Positions 47,129 through 56,713 are shown, counted from the first letter of the stretch. The stretch is 64,000 bases of DNA from Halobaculum litoreum (GCF_030127125.1 NZ_CP126156.1:1364001-1428000); one strand, 5' to 3'. Made by a program: numbers and translations. Notes: generated by a model from the letters alone, not told the origin.

Positions 47129-49138
47129 GTGAACTGCCTGTTCGTCGGCGCGGGCGCGGTGGTACGGGAGTACGCCGCCGGCCTCCCCGACTCGTCGCTC
47201 TCGCTGGCGGCCGTCTGCGACCGCGAGCGCGAGCGCGCGGCCGACCTCGCCGACGCCGTCGCGGACGCCGCGGGCGCCGACGCGGTCGTCCCCGCCGTCT
47301 ACGCCGACCTCGACGCGATGCTCGCGGCCGAGGACGCCCCGCTCGTCGTCAACCTCACCAGCCACGCCGCCCACGCCGACGTGACGCGCGCGTGTCTCGA
47401 CGCCGGCCGCCACGTGTTCTCGGAGAAGCCGCTCGCGCTCGACCCCGACGAGGCCGCGGCCCTCGTCGCCCGCGCCGCCGAGCGCGGCCTCGCGCTCGGC
47501 TGTGCCCCGCTCGCGCCCGACTGTGACGCCCAGCGGCACGCGCGGACCCTCCTCGCGGACGGCCGCCTCGGCGGCGTGGGGCTCGTGTACGCGACCGCCC
47601 ACGTCGGCCGCGTGACGGAGTGGCACGAGCGCCCGGACTCGTTCCTCGCCGTCGGGCCGCTGTACGACGGCGCCGTCTACCCGCTGTCGGTGTTGGTCGA
47701 CTGGTTCGGCCCGGTCGCGCGCGTCCGCTCGGCCGACGCGGTCGACGCGTGGCCCGCCCGCGAGTCCCGCCGGCCGGAGGCGCCCCCGCACGTCGAGGCG
47801 ACGCTCGAGTTCGCCGAGGGGCCGGTCGTCTCCCTGCGGGCGAGCCTGTACGCCGACCACCGGAGCCGCGAGTTCTACTCGCTGGAGTGCCACGGCGACG
47901 ACGGCACCCTCTACCTCGAGGACGCGGGCGCGATGGCCGCCGACCGCGAGTCGGTGCTCGCCCGCGGCGGCGCGCGCGAGTCGGTCGCCGCGCCCCACCC
48001 CCGGCCCCGACGCGAACGCACGCACCTCGACGGCCCCGCCTCGCTGGCCCGGGAGATCGCGCGCGGCGACCGCCCGCGCGACACCGCGATCCGCGCGGCC
48101 CACGTCGTCGCCGTCTGCGCGGCGGTCGAGGCCGAGGCGACCGACCCCGACGGGACCGGCCGCACGGTCGCGGGCGTCGACGCCGCGGGCCCGTCGGGGG
48201 CCGTCGGCGATCGGGCCGCGCCCGCGACGCGCCCGCCGCCCGAGGGCCGACGCGACGACGCCGCGCTCCGCCTCCCGCCCGTCGGCTTCGGCTGCTCGCG
48301 CTACCGCGACGGGACGTACGTCGACCGGGTCGACTCGGTCGCCACGGCGCTGGACGCTGGCTACCGGCTCCTCGACTCCGCGGAACTGTACGGCAACGAG
48401 CGCCGGATCGGCGACCTCCTCGCCTCGCCGGGGTCGCCCGACCGCGAGGGGCTGTTCGTGCTCGGGAAGGCGTGGAACACGAACCACGGCCGCCTGCGGG
48501 AGGCGTGCGAGGGCTCGCTCGGGGAGTTGGGCCTCGACGCGTTCGACTGCTACGCGCTCCACTGGCCCGACGCGTGGGCGTACACCGAGCCCCTGCGGGA
48601 GCTGGCCGAGCGCCCGGTCGCCGAGCGGGAGGCGCTGACGTTCCCCGAGACCGACGACGGCGAGCGCGCGACCGCCGACCGCGACCTCGCGGCCACCTGG
48701 CGCGACCTCGCCGCCCTGCGCGAGGCGGGGCTGACGCGGACGATCGGGATCTGTAACGTCGGCCTCGAGCGGCTCCGGTCGCTGGTCGCCGAGACGGGGA
48801 TCGAACCGGCGCTCGTGCAGGTCGAGCGCCACCCGTACACCCCCCGCCGCGACCTCGTCGCGTGGTGTCACGAGCGGGGGATCCGGGTCGTGGCCCACTC
48901 CCCGCTGTCGGCGCCGGGGCTGCTCGACGAGCCGGCCGTTCGCGAGGTCGCCGCCGAGGTCGGCGCCTCGCCCGCGGCGACCGTGCTGGCGTGGAACGTC
49001 GCCGACGGGGTCGTCCCCATCCCGTCGAGCGTCGACCCCGACCACGTGGTCGACAACCTCGCGGCCGCACGCGTGACCCTGACTCCCGCCCAACGCGCGC
49101 GGCTGGCCGACCTCGCGGACCCGGGGTTCGAGCGATGA
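47129..49138 (+). CDS. Fused Gfo/Idh/MocA-type oxidoreductase and aldo/keto reductase
   Basis: A 669-aa two-domain dehydrogenase starting at GTG. Residues 1-350 form a Gfo/Idh/MocA oxidoreductase with the NAD-binding start MNCLFVGAGAVVREY and the catalytic-region signature SEKP (Glu99-Lys100-Pro101). A Pro/Ala/Asp-rich linker of about 30 residues leads to an aldo/keto reductase at 380-669, whose full catalytic tetrad is present: Asp416, Tyr421, Lys447 and His478. There is no frame break or internal stop, so the join looks genuine. The two halves could act in sequence on a sugar or polyol. The gene overlaps the next one (ATGA). Confidence 0.85.
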   Translation: MNCLFVGAGAVVREYAAGLPDSSLSLAAVCDRERERAADLADAVADAAGADAVVPAVYADLDAMLAAEDAPLVVNLTSHAAHADVTRACLDAGRHVFSEKPLALDPDEAAALVARAAERGLALGCAPLAPDCDAQRHARTLLADGRLGGVGLVYATAHVGRVTEWHERPDSFLAVGPLYDGAVYPLSVLVDWFGPVARVRSADAVDAWPARESRRPEAPPHVEATLEFAEGPVVSLRASLYADHRSREFYSLECHGDDGTLYLEDAGAMAADRESVLARGGARESVAAPHPRPRRERTHLDGPASLAREIARGDRPRDTAIRAAHVVAVCAAVEAEATDPDGTGRTVAGVDAAGPSGAVGDRAAPATRPPPEGRRDDAALRLPPVGFGCSRYRDGTYVDRVDSVATALDAGYRLLDSAELYGNERRIGDLLASPGSPDREGLFVLGKAWNTNHGRLREACEGSLGELGLDAFDCYALHWPDAWAYTEPLRELAERPVAEREALTFPETDDGERATADRDLAATWRDLAALREAGLTRTIGICNVGLERLRSLVAETGIEPALVQVERHPYTPRRDLVAWCHERGIRVVAHSPLSAPGLLDEPAVREVAAEVGASPAATVLAWNVADGVVPIPSSVDPDHVVDNLAAARVTLTPAQRARLADLADPGFER

Positions 49139-49965
49139 GCGACGCGCGCGTCCGCGGGGAGCCGCCCTCGCGCCGGCCGGCGGCGCTGTGGACCGCCGTC
49201 GCCGTCGGCGCCGTCGCGGTGGGCGCGGGCGCGCTCACGGCCGGAGTCGGGCCCGGCGTCGCCGGCCCGTGGCTCCTGTCGGCGGGGGTCGTCGTCGCGT
49301 GGGAGTGCGCCTTCCTCGCGCGGCGAACCGGCCTCAACCGGGCACCCGACCGACCGGGCGACGGCGCCGGCGGAACCGTCGCCGCGAGCCTCGGCGTCGC
49401 CAACGGCGTGACGCTGTTCCGCGGGCTGTTGTACGCCGGCGTCGCCGGGTTCCTCCTCACCGGGTCGCTGGCCGGCGCGTGGGCGTGGGCGCCCGCGCTG
49501 TTGTACGGGGCGGGCGCCGCGCTCGACGCCGTCGACGGCGCGCTCGCCCGCGGCCCCGGGCGACGAACCGTGCTCGGGGAGAAACTGGACATGGGGATCG
49601 ACACGCTCGGCTTCCTCGTCGCGCCGCTGGTCGGCGTCGCGTGGGGGCGCGTCCCCGTCTGGTACCTCGCGCTGTCGGCGGCGCGGTACCTGTACAAACT
49701 CGGCCGGTGGCGCCGCGAGCGACGCGGGCTGGCGGTGTACGACCTGCCCGACAGCCGGGTGCGGCGGCCGCTCGCCGGCCTCCAGATGGCGTTCATCGCC
49801 GTCGCGCTCGCGCCCGTGCTGCCGATCGCGACCGTCGAGTACCTCGCCGCCGTCGTCGTCACCCCGTCGCTGGCGGTGTTCGCGCGCGACTACCTCGTCG
49901 TCGCGGGCCACCTCGGCGGGGGCGGCGACGACGCGACGCCGCCGGGCGTCGACGGCGACGACTGA
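49135..49965 (+). CDS. CDP-alcohol phosphatidyltransferase-family membrane enzyme
   Basis: A 276-aa integral membrane protein with several helices. The family signature DG-xx-AR-x8-G-xxx-D-xxx-D is visible as DAVDGALARGPGRRTVLGEKLDMGID, with the first Asp at residue 131, which binds CDP-alcohol and Mg2+. An N-terminal pair of helices precedes it. It probably transfers an alcohol phosphate to a lipid such as archaetidyl-inositol phosphate, but the head group is unknown. Translationally coupled to the upstream fusion enzyme. Confidence 0.85.
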   Translation: MSDARVRGEPPSRRPAALWTAVAVGAVAVGAGALTAGVGPGVAGPWLLSAGVVVAWECAFLARRTGLNRAPDRPGDGAGGTVAASLGVANGVTLFRGLLYAGVAGFLLTGSLAGAWAWAPALLYGAGAALDAVDGALARGPGRRTVLGEKLDMGIDTLGFLVAPLVGVAWGRVPVWYLALSAARYLYKLGRWRRERRGLAVYDLPDSRVRRPLAGLQMAFIAVALAPVLPIATVEYLAAVVVTPSLAVFARDYLVVAGHLGGGGDDATPPGVDGDD

Positions 49966-50023
49966 GCCCGGCGCCCCGGCCGCTTTCCGTGGATTGATGC
50001 GGGGCGACGCCGCGCGTTCGTCC

Positions 50024-50880
50024 ATGCGCGTCATCTGCCACGGCGGTGCCGGCGGCGTCCCCGACGAACCGGAGCCCAGACGGGCGGTGCTGGACGAGGC
50101 GGCCGAGACCGGTGCCGGCGAGGCGTCGGCGGTCGACGCCGTCGTCTCCGCGGTCGAGGTGCTGGAGGAGTCGCCCCGATTCAACGCCGGCTACGGCGGC
50201 GCGGTCCAGTCGGACGGTATCGTCCGCACGGACGCGGGGATCATGACCGACGAGCGCGAGGCGGGCGCCGTCGCGTCGATGCCGGGCGTCGCCAACGCCG
50301 CCGGCGTCGCGCGCGTCGTCATGGAGGAGACGCCGCACGTGTTCGTCTCGGGCGTCCACGCCGTCGACCTCGCCGCCGACGTCGGGGTCGAGGTGGAGCG
50401 CGACCTGCTCACCGACGACGAGCGCGAGCTGTTCGAGGACGCCGACCCGCCGTCGGGCGGTCCGGCGGACCACCTCGCGTGGCTCGCCGAGAAGTGGGGC
50501 GGCCACGACACCGTCGGCGCCGTCGCCCACGACCCCGCGACGGACGCGTTCGCCGCCTGCACCTCGACGGGCGGGCGACGGTTCGCGCTGGCGGGGCGCG
50601 TCGGCGACGTCCCCAGATCGGGTCGGGCTTCTTCTGTGCGCCCGCGGGCGGCGCCAGCGCGACCGGCGCCGGCGAGGACATCGCGAAGGCGACGCTCACC
50701 CGGCGGGCGGTGCGGTACCTCGAGGAGGGGCTGGACGCGCAGGCGGCCGCCGACCGCGCCATCGCGGAGTTCGGCGAGATCGCCGGCTCGTCGGCGGGCG
50801 TGATCGTCCTCGACGAGGCCGGCGCCGGGGCGGCGTACAACTCCGAGGGGATGCAGACGAGCGTCGCCACGTCGGAGTAG
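50024..50880 (+). CDS. Isoaspartyl peptidase/L-asparaginase (Ntn hydrolase), frame-broken
   Basis: An N-terminal-nucleophile hydrolase that cuts isoaspartyl bonds or asparagine. MRVICHGGAGG and FNAGYGGAVQSDGIV lead to the autocleavage region GGHDTVGAVAHD, where Thr becomes the nucleophile, and ACTSTGGRRFALAGRVGDVP. The frame shifts at 50611-50614 (a CCCC run), and the continuation QIGSGFFCAPAGGASATGAGEDIAKATLTRRAV is in the next frame and ends at 50880. One additional C restores a typical length of about 285 aa. Probably intact in the organism. Confidence 0.82.
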
Positions 50881-50906
50881 TCCGGGGTCGGTCGCCGGTC
50901 GGCGCC

Positions 50907-51755
50907 TCAGACCGCCGCGACCGCGAACAGGATCGCGTTGTGGACGCCCGGCCCGAGTCCCACGGCCGTGACGAGCGCGAGCAGGACGTAGCCGTAGCGG
51001 GGCTCCTCGCGGACGGTCGGGCCGACCGCGACGACGACGACGCACGCGACCGCGAGCTTCACGAGCACGAACAGCCAGCCGGCCCCGAGCAGCTCCGCCG
51101 TCGGCAGGTCGGCGGCGAACTCGAGGATCAGCCGGGAGGCGGGCGTGCGCTCGCCGAAGCCGAGCAGGTCGACGCCGACGGCGGTCGTCACCGCGTCGAC
51201 GCCGTGGGCGGCCACCGCGAGGGGGCGACCGCGCCGGCGGCCGCGGCGCCCTCGTCGACGCGCACCAGCGCCGTGCCGGCGGCGACGCCGAGGAGCGCCC
51301 CGCCGACGAGGCCGGCCGCGGGGAGCAGCGGCGACAGGCTCCCCGGCGAGGCCGACCCCGACCGCCGCGCCGACCGCCGGGACCACCGCGACGAGGCCGA
51401 CGGCCCCGAGCGCGCGGGCGTCGTCGCCGCCGGCCGCGAGCGCCGCGAGCCACGTCGCGCCCGCGAGGGCGGCGGTCGTGAGGTAGGCGGACGGCGTCCC
51501 GAACAGCGGCTCGAGGACGGTCGGGAGCGCGTCGAGGGCGTACAGCACGTGGCCGGCGGCGCCGACGCACATCCACGGCACGAGCGCGAACACGTGGCGG
51601 CGACCGAAGGCGGGGTCGCGGCGGCGGAGCGCGAGCGCGACCCCCGCGAGCGCGAGCGCGAGCGCCAGCAGGTACGGCAGCGGCGGCAGCCCGAATCCCG
51701 CCGGGAGCAACTGCCCCGGCGTGGGAACGGCGGCCGCGGGCGAGGACGGGTGCAT
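50907..51755 (-). CDS. DUF63-like polytopic membrane protein, internally frame-shifted
   Basis: A membrane protein of about 282 aa starting MHPSSPAAAV at ATG 51755. It has about eight hydrophobic helices (LPYLLALALALAGVALAL, HVFALVPWMCVGAAGHVLYALDAL, TAALAGATWLAALAAG, ALGAVGLVAVVPAVGAAVGVGL) and ends LVTAVGLGPGVHNAILFAV. The segment from about 51345 to 51225 is Arg-rich in the main frame, but another frame reads LSPLLPAAGLVGGALLGVAAGTALVRVDEGAAAAGAVAP, a normal helix. Two compensating indels at CCCC 51341-51344 and GGGGG 51221-51225 explain this. Function unknown. Confidence 0.7.
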   Translation of the reverse strand: MHPSSPAAAVPTPGQLLPAGFGLPPLPYLLALALALAGVALALRRRDPAFGRRHVFALVPWMCVGAAGHVLYALDALPTVLEPLFGTPSAYLTTAALAGATWLAALAAGGDDARALGAVGLVAVVPAVGAAVGVGLAGEPVAAAPRGRPRRRGAPRRRRRHGAGARRRGRRGRRRGRPLAVAAHGVDAVTTAVGVDLLGFGERTPASRLILEFAADLPTAELLGAGWLFVLVKLAVACVVVVAVGPTVREEPRYGYVLLALVTAVGLGPGVHNAILFAVAAV

Positions 51756-51839
51756 GCTCGTGCGGCCGGGCCGGCGGGTGAAAGCGTTGGGGGAATCGGC
51801 GCGGACGGGCGGCCGGACGCCCGGGCGACCACAACCCTC

Positions 51840-52040
51840 ATGTGGCGCGCCCGGCCGAGCCGATCCGTGCATCCCCTCCTACGCGCGCTCCTCGCGCTCG
51901 CCGCGGCGCCGGTCGTGCTGGCGCTGGCGTTCGTTCTCGCCCCCGACCCCACCGGTGGGCTGCCGCTCCTCGCCGGGCTGGTCGGCTCGGCGGTCGCGGT
52001 CCCGGCGGCGTACCTCACGCTCGGGCGTGGCGAGGCGTGA
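51840..52040 (+). CDS. Small two-helix membrane protein
   Basis: A 66-aa protein starting MWRARPSRSVHPLLRALLAL, with two hydrophobic helices (LLRALLALAAAPVVLALAFVLAP and LPLLAGLVGSAVAVPAAYLTLG) split by the DPTGG turn. A basic N-terminus precedes helix 1. The ATG is 85 nt after the divergent DUF63-like gene, and the stop is 47 nt before deoC. No family recognised, but size and topology look genuine. Confidence 0.55.
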   Translation: MWRARPSRSVHPLLRALLALAAAPVVLALAFVLAPDPTGGLPLLAGLVGSAVAVPAAYLTLGRGEA

Positions 52041-52087
52041 CCGTCGTCACTCGGTAGCTTTTCCGCGCCCCCGACCCACGCACGGGT

Positions 52088-52768
52088 ATGACCACGGCCA
52101 CACCCGACGCCATCGACGACCCCCGTTCCCTGTCCCTCGCGGAGTTCGCCGCGACCGTCGACCACACCGTCCTCGGCCCGGAGACCACCATGGCCGACGT
52201 GGAGACGGTGCTCGACGCGGCCGCCGACCACGGGATGAACGCCTGCATCCCGCCCTGTTACGTCGCCGAGGCGGCCGACCGCGCCCCGGACGTCCCGCTG
52301 GCGACCGTCGTCGGCTTCCCCCACGGGCAGAACACGCCGGAGGCGAAGCGCGACGAGGGCGAGGACGCCTGGCGCTCGGGCGCCGACGAACTCGACCTCG
52401 TCATCAACGTCGGCCGCCTGCGGGCCGGCGAGGACGACCTCGTGACCGCCGAGATCGCCGAGGTCGTCGCCGCCGTCCCGGTACCTGTGAAGGTGATCGT
52501 CGAGACGGCGCTGCTGTCCGCCGACGAACTCCATCGCGCGTGTGCGGCCGCCCGCGACGCCGACGCCACGATGGTGAAGACCTCCACCGGGTTCGCCGAC
52601 GGCGGCGCGACCGTCGCGGACGTCGAACTGATGAGCGAGTACCTGCCCGTCAAGGCGAGCGGCGGCGTCGGCAGCTACGAGGAGGCGATCGCGATGCTCG
52701 AGGCCGGCGCCGTCCGGATCGGGGCGTCCTCGGGCGTCGATATCGTCTCGGGCCACCCCGACGCCTGA
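52088..52768 (+). CDS. deoC: Deoxyribose-phosphate aldolase
   Basis: A 226-aa class I aldolase that cleaves deoxyribose 5-phosphate into glyceraldehyde 3-phosphate and acetaldehyde. Catalytic features are [27 protein letters not shown] (the catalytic Asp is in ELDLVINVG), [11 protein letters not shown] and the Schiff-base lysine in [15 protein letters not shown]. It ends [14 protein letters not shown], the phosphate site. In haloarchaea it fits nucleoside catabolism; no partner gene lies nearby. Confidence 0.94.
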   Translation: MTTATPDAIDDPRSLSLAEFAATVDHTVLGPETTMADVETVLDAAADHGMNACIPPCYVAEAADRAPDVPLATVVGFPHGQNTPEAKRDEGEDAWRSGADELDLVINVGRLRAGEDDLVTAEIAEVVAAVPVPVKVIVETALLSADELHRACAAARDADATMVKTSTGFADGGATVADVELMSEYLPVKASGGVGSYEEAIAMLEAGAVRIGASSGVDIVSGHPDA

Positions 52769-52837
52769 GCCGACGACCGTCGGTCGTCGCGGCCGGCCGG
52801 TCGCGACGGCGGCCTGTCGGCCGCTCGCGGTCCCGTC

Positions 52838-54016
52838 CTACTCCAGCACCACGACGCCGGGCGCGTCGGCGACGTCGTCGGAGGTGACGACGAGCGCGCC
52901 GTCGGCGACGGCGGCGCCGCGGACCGGGAGGTCGAGCCGCCAGCGCTGGGTGTCGACGCGGTACGGCCCGACGCCGACGCCGCCGCCGAGCGCGTACGCC
53001 CGCAGGGAGTCGCCGACGCCGGCGTACAGCGTGTCGCCCGCGGCCACCGACGGGGAGGCGGGGGCGCTCCGGTCGCTCGTCGCGCGCCACCGCTCGGCGC
53101 CGTCGGCGGCGGCGTACGCCGCGACGCCGTCCGGGCCCGCGCCCGCGACGACGCCGCCCGCCCGGACCAGCGCGTCGGTGACAGTCGGCGCCCCCGCGGC
53201 GTGCCACTCCGTGCGACCGGCCGACGGCCCGGTGGCCAGCCGGAGGAAGCCGCCGCCGAACGTCGAGGCGTACACCGCGTCCCGAGTCGCCGTCAGGGCC
53301 CGCACCGTCCCCGGGAGCTTCCGTCGCCACAGCGGCACCCCGCTGACCTCCCCCTCTTCGGACTCGACCACGTGGAGTTCGTACGCCTCCCCGCCGGTCG
53401 TCCCGACGTACACCCGGTCGTCGCGCGCCGCCAGCGAGTACACGCCCGTGAACGTCTCGAACGTCCAGACCGGCTCGCCCGACCGCGGGTCCAGCGCGGC
53501 GACGCGGCCGCCCGTGTCGCCGACGACCACGCTCCCGTCGGCGATCGGAAGCGGCGCGGTCGCGAAGTCGGCGGCCGTCTCCGCGCGCCACCGGACCTCG
53601 CCGGTGTCGGCCTCGTACGCCGTCACCAGCGGCTCGTCGCGCGCGGTGACGAACGCGACGCCGTCGGCGACGGCGACGCCGTACGGCGCGTCGCCGCCGC
53701 GCCACCGCTCCCCGCCGTCGCGCATCGCGAGCGCCACCGTCCCGTCCTCGGTCGGGAGGAACACCGTCCCGTCGGCGACGACCGGTCGCCCGACCGCCAG
53801 CCCGGTCTCGACGCGCCACCGCTCGGTCGGCGGCGTCCGCGGCGCGACCGCCTCGGCGACGTAGTTGGTCGCCCGGGGTCCGTGGCCGGGGAGCGGCCAC
53901 TCGGTGTTCGACTGGCGCCCCGGCGAGAAACTCGTCGCTCCCTCGCCGACGCAGCCGGCCAGTCCGGCCGCTCCGACGGCGGCGAGTCCGGAGAGGAGGC
54001 GGCGGCGAGAGGGCAT
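52838..54016 (-). CDS. Tat-lipoprotein with PQQ-type beta-propeller, copy 1
   Basis: A 392-aa exported protein. It has a twin-Arg signal (PSRRRLLSG), a hydrophobic stretch, and a lipobox ending LAGC at residue 21, so it should be lipid-anchored outside the cell. The rest is a beta-propeller of PQQ/YWTD-like repeats with the recurrent pattern WRxETG..VAxGxVxVxTxDG-xVxALDxxxGExxW (for example VVVGDTGGRVAALDPRSGEPVWTFET). It may act as a scaffold in outer-surface complexes. It lies 55 nt from a second copy. Confidence 0.85.
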   Translation of the reverse strand: MPSRRRLLSGLAAVGAAGLAGCVGEGATSFSPGRQSNTEWPLPGHGPRATNYVAEAVAPRTPPTERWRVETGLAVGRPVVADGTVFLPTEDGTVALAMRDGGERWRGGDAPYGVAVADGVAFVTARDEPLVTAYEADTGEVRWRAETAADFATAPLPIADGSVVVGDTGGRVAALDPRSGEPVWTFETFTGVYSLAARDDRVYVGTTGGEAYELHVVESEEGEVSGVPLWRRKLPGTVRALTATRDAVYASTFGGGFLRLATGPSAGRTEWHAAGAPTVTDALVRAGGVVAGAGPDGVAAYAAADGAERWRATSDRSAPASPSVAAGDTLYAGVGDSLRAYALGGGVGVGPYRVDTQRWRLDLPVRGAAVADGALVVTSDDVADAPGVVVLE

Positions 54017-54071
54017 CCGTTCGGGTGAGGCTTGGCCGGGTCGGCCTAAGCCCTTTTCCCTCTCGTGTCAG

Positions 54072-55277
54072 TCAGTCTCCGTTCGGCGCCCCGCCGTCGA
54101 CCGGGTCGAGGGCGACCACCTCGTAGCCGTCGTCCCGCGCGACAGTCGCCACGAGCGAGCCGGCGCCGACGGCGAGCCCGCGGACCGCCCCGATCTGCTT
54201 CGCCCACCGCTTGGCGCCGACCCGGTACCCCCCGACCCCGACGCCGCCGGAGAGCGCGAACGCGTGGACACCGTCGGGGTCGCCGACGTACAGGGTGTCA
54301 CCGGCGGCGACGGGTGCACACCGGTCGAACCGCCCGTTCACGGTCCACCCCCGGTGACCGTCGAAGCTGCGGGTCGTCGAGATCGCATCGTAGCCGGCCG
54401 CCACGACCCACGAGCCGACGAGGACGGGACGACTCGCCGCTCGGTCGCCGTCGACGGTCCGGAACACCTCGCCCGTCCCCCCCGAGTCGGTGAGGATCGT
54501 CGTGGGGGCGCCGAACGCCGTGACCGTCGGTCCGTTGTCGTGCGCGGTCACGCCCTCGATCGGGCCGGGGAAGCGGCGGCGCCACCCCTCCGTCGGGTCG
54601 AATCGGCCGTCGAAGGCGTACACTTCGCCGCCGCGGGTGCCCGCGAACACGTCGATCTTCGCCGCGAGCGTCGTGATCCGGCCGAACAGGTCGGTCTCCC
54701 ACGTCACGTCTCCCGTAGCCGGGTCGAGTTGGTACAGGTGGCCGTCGGCACCGCCGCCGAACAGGGTCCGCCCCTCGTCGGTGACGATGGGCGTCGCCTC
54801 GGGGGTCCCCGGCGGGCCGCGCCACAGTTCGGTTCCCGACGCGAGCTCCAGCGCCGCCATCCCGTCGGTCGACGGCGCGTACACGACTCCGTCGGCGACG
54901 GTGGGGGCCCCGAACGCCGGGTACTCTCCCGGGCCGTAGCGCCAGCGTCGCTCGCCGGAGGCCGCGTCGAACGCGACGACGCCCGTCGGGTAGCTCGACA
55001 CGACGACGGTGCCGTCGGCGATCACCGGCGGTCCGGGGTGGTCGACGTCCACCCGCCAGGAGACGGTCGCCCCGTCGCGTGGTGCGACCGCGTCGGGACT
55101 GTAAGCGGTCCGTCGGGCGTCGTACCGTGGCGTCGGCCAGTCGGCGTCCGCGTCCGTGCCGGGTGTCGCGCCCGCGAGCGAGCCGTCGACGACGCCGAGA
55201 CAGCCGGCGGTCGCGGCGAGTCCGGCGGCACCGGCGCCGGCGGCGCCTCGGAGCAGGTCACGTCTGGAGGGCATCAC
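54072..55277 (-). CDS. Tat-lipoprotein with PQQ-type beta-propeller, copy 2
   Basis: A 401-aa paralogue of the gene at 52838-54016. The Tat signal is SRRDLLRGAAGAGAAGLAAT, followed by a lipobox ATAGC. Propeller blades follow (TVSWRVDVDHPGPPVIADGTVVVSSYPTGVVAFDAASGERRW...). The two genes are tandem on one strand and share layout, C-terminal phrase (SGGVGVGGYRV) and gaps, so they look like a local duplication. Both carry Gly-rich blades typical of outer-surface beta-propellers. Ligand unknown. Two adjacent Met codons precede the Tat motif; the start is set at 55277. Confidence 0.85.
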   Translation of the reverse strand: MMPSRRDLLRGAAGAGAAGLAATAGCLGVVDGSLAGATPGTDADADWPTPRYDARRTAYSPDAVAPRDGATVSWRVDVDHPGPPVIADGTVVVSSYPTGVVAFDAASGERRWRYGPGEYPAFGAPTVADGVVYAPSTDGMAALELASGTELWRGPPGTPEATPIVTDEGRTLFGGGADGHLYQLDPATGDVTWETDLFGRITTLAAKIDVFAGTRGGEVYAFDGRFDPTEGWRRRFPGPIEGVTAHDNGPTVTAFGAPTTILTDSGGTGEVFRTVDGDRAASRPVLVGSWVVAAGYDAISTTRSFDGHRGWTVNGRFDRCAPVAAGDTLYVGDPDGVHAFALSGGVGVGGYRVGAKRWAKQIGAVRGLAVGAGSLVATVARDDGYEVVALDPVDGGAPNGD

Positions 55278-55374
55278 GTACCGGGTCCCGAGCGCGGAGG
55301 AAAGTCCTTCCCCTCCCGGTCTGCCCCCGGACCGCGCCGCTTAACCGCCCGCACGGGCAAGCGTGGCCAAGCGA

Positions 55375-56625
55375 ATGGCGACGTACCACATCGAGACCTA
55401 CGGCTGTACGTCCAACCGGGGTGAGAGCCGCGAGATCGAGCGCCGGCTCCGGGACGGCGGCCACCGCCCCGTCGACGGACCGGCCGAGGCGGACGTGGCC
55501 ATCCTCAACACCTGCACGGTCGTCGAGAAGACCGAGCGCAACATGCTGCGCCGCGCCGAGGAACTGAGCGAGGAGACGGCCGACCTCATCGTCACGGGCT
55601 GCATGGCGCTCGCGCAGGGCGAGCAGTTCGCCGAGGCCGACGTCGACGCGCGGGTGCTCCACTGGGAGGACGTACCGACCGCGGTGATGAACGGCGAGTG
55701 CCCCACGCCCGTCGAGGGGACGGCGCCGGTGCTCGACGGGCAGGTCGGCATCCTCCCCGTCGCCCGCGGCTGCATGAGCAACTGCTCGTACTGCATCACG
55801 AAGTTCGCGACCGGCCGCATCGACTCCCCGCCGGTCGCCGAGAACGTCGAGAAGGCCCGCGCGCTCGTCCACGCCGGGGCGAAAGAGATCCGCGTGACCG
55901 GGCAGGACACCGGCGTGTACGGCTGGGACGAGGGGGAGCGGAAGCTCCCCGAGCTGCTCGACCGCATCTGCGACATCGACGGCGAGTTCCGCGTGCGCGT
56001 CGGGATGGCGAACCCCGGCGGCATCCACGGCATCCGCGAGGAGCTCGCGGAGGTGTTCGCGACGAACGAGAAGCTGTACGACTTCATCCACCTCCCGGTG
56101 CAGTCCGGCAGCGACGACGTGCTCGAGGACATGCGCCGCCAGCACCGCGTCGACGGCTTCCTCGAGGTCGTGGAGACGTTCGACGAGCGCCTCGACGAGT
56201 GGACCCTCTCGACGGACTTCATCGTCGGCTTCCCTACGGAGACGGACCACGACCACGAGCAGTCGATGGCCCTCCTCCGAGAGGTCCGCCCGGAGAAGGT
56301 GAACGTCACCCGCTTCTCGAAGCGCCCCGGCACCGAGGCGGCCGACATGAAGGGGCTGGGCGGCCAGACGAAGAAGGACCGCTCGAAGGAGATGAGCGCC
56401 GCCAAGCGGGAGATCGTCGGCGAGGCGTACGCGTCGATGGTCGGCTCCGAGCGTCGCGTCCTCGTCGTCGAGGAGGGGACCGGCGACTCCGTGAAGTGTC
56501 GCGACGGCGCCTACCGGCAGATCATCGTCCAGCACGCCGACGACTACGGGGTCGAGCCGGGCGAGTTCCTCGACGTGGAGGTCACGGGCGAGAACACGAT
56601 GTACGCGTTCGGCGAGCCGGTCTGA
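55375..56625 (+). CDS. tRNA N6-threonylcarbamoyladenosine methylthiotransferase (MtaB/CDKAL1 type)
   Basis: A 416-aa radical SAM enzyme that adds a methylthio group to t6A37 of tRNAs. The UPF0004 half has its three cluster cysteines in ETYGCTSNRGE, LNTCTVVEKTE and VTGCMALAQGE. The radical SAM cluster is CMSNCSYCITKFATGR (CxxxCxxC), and a C-terminal TRAM-like domain follows (GTGDSVKCRDGAYRQIIVQ). The pattern (short MiaB-like with ETYGCTSN) is that of archaeal e-MtaB. ATG 55375 starts MATYHIETYGC; the GTG at 55363 would add four residues. Confidence 0.92.
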   Translation: MATYHIETYGCTSNRGESREIERRLRDGGHRPVDGPAEADVAILNTCTVVEKTERNMLRRAEELSEETADLIVTGCMALAQGEQFAEADVDARVLHWEDVPTAVMNGECPTPVEGTAPVLDGQVGILPVARGCMSNCSYCITKFATGRIDSPPVAENVEKARALVHAGAKEIRVTGQDTGVYGWDEGERKLPELLDRICDIDGEFRVRVGMANPGGIHGIREELAEVFATNEKLYDFIHLPVQSGSDDVLEDMRRQHRVDGFLEVVETFDERLDEWTLSTDFIVGFPTETDHDHEQSMALLREVRPEKVNVTRFSKRPGTEAADMKGLGGQTKKDRSKEMSAAKREIVGEAYASMVGSERRVLVVEEGTGDSVKCRDGAYRQIIVQHADDYGVEPGEFLDVEVTGENTMYAFGEPV

Positions 56626-56713
56626 GCGAGCCGCCCGCGGACCGGCGTCGTGCGGCCGGATACGTACCGGCTGCTCCACAAGAGCTTTCATCGCCTGCTC
56701 GTCAGGTCCGGGC

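Noticed and set aside
51225..51345. Arg-rich loop in the DUF63-like protein as a cytoplasmic regulatory loop.
   Set aside because: Another frame gives a normal hydrophobic helix; two compensating indels at homopolymers explain the loop.
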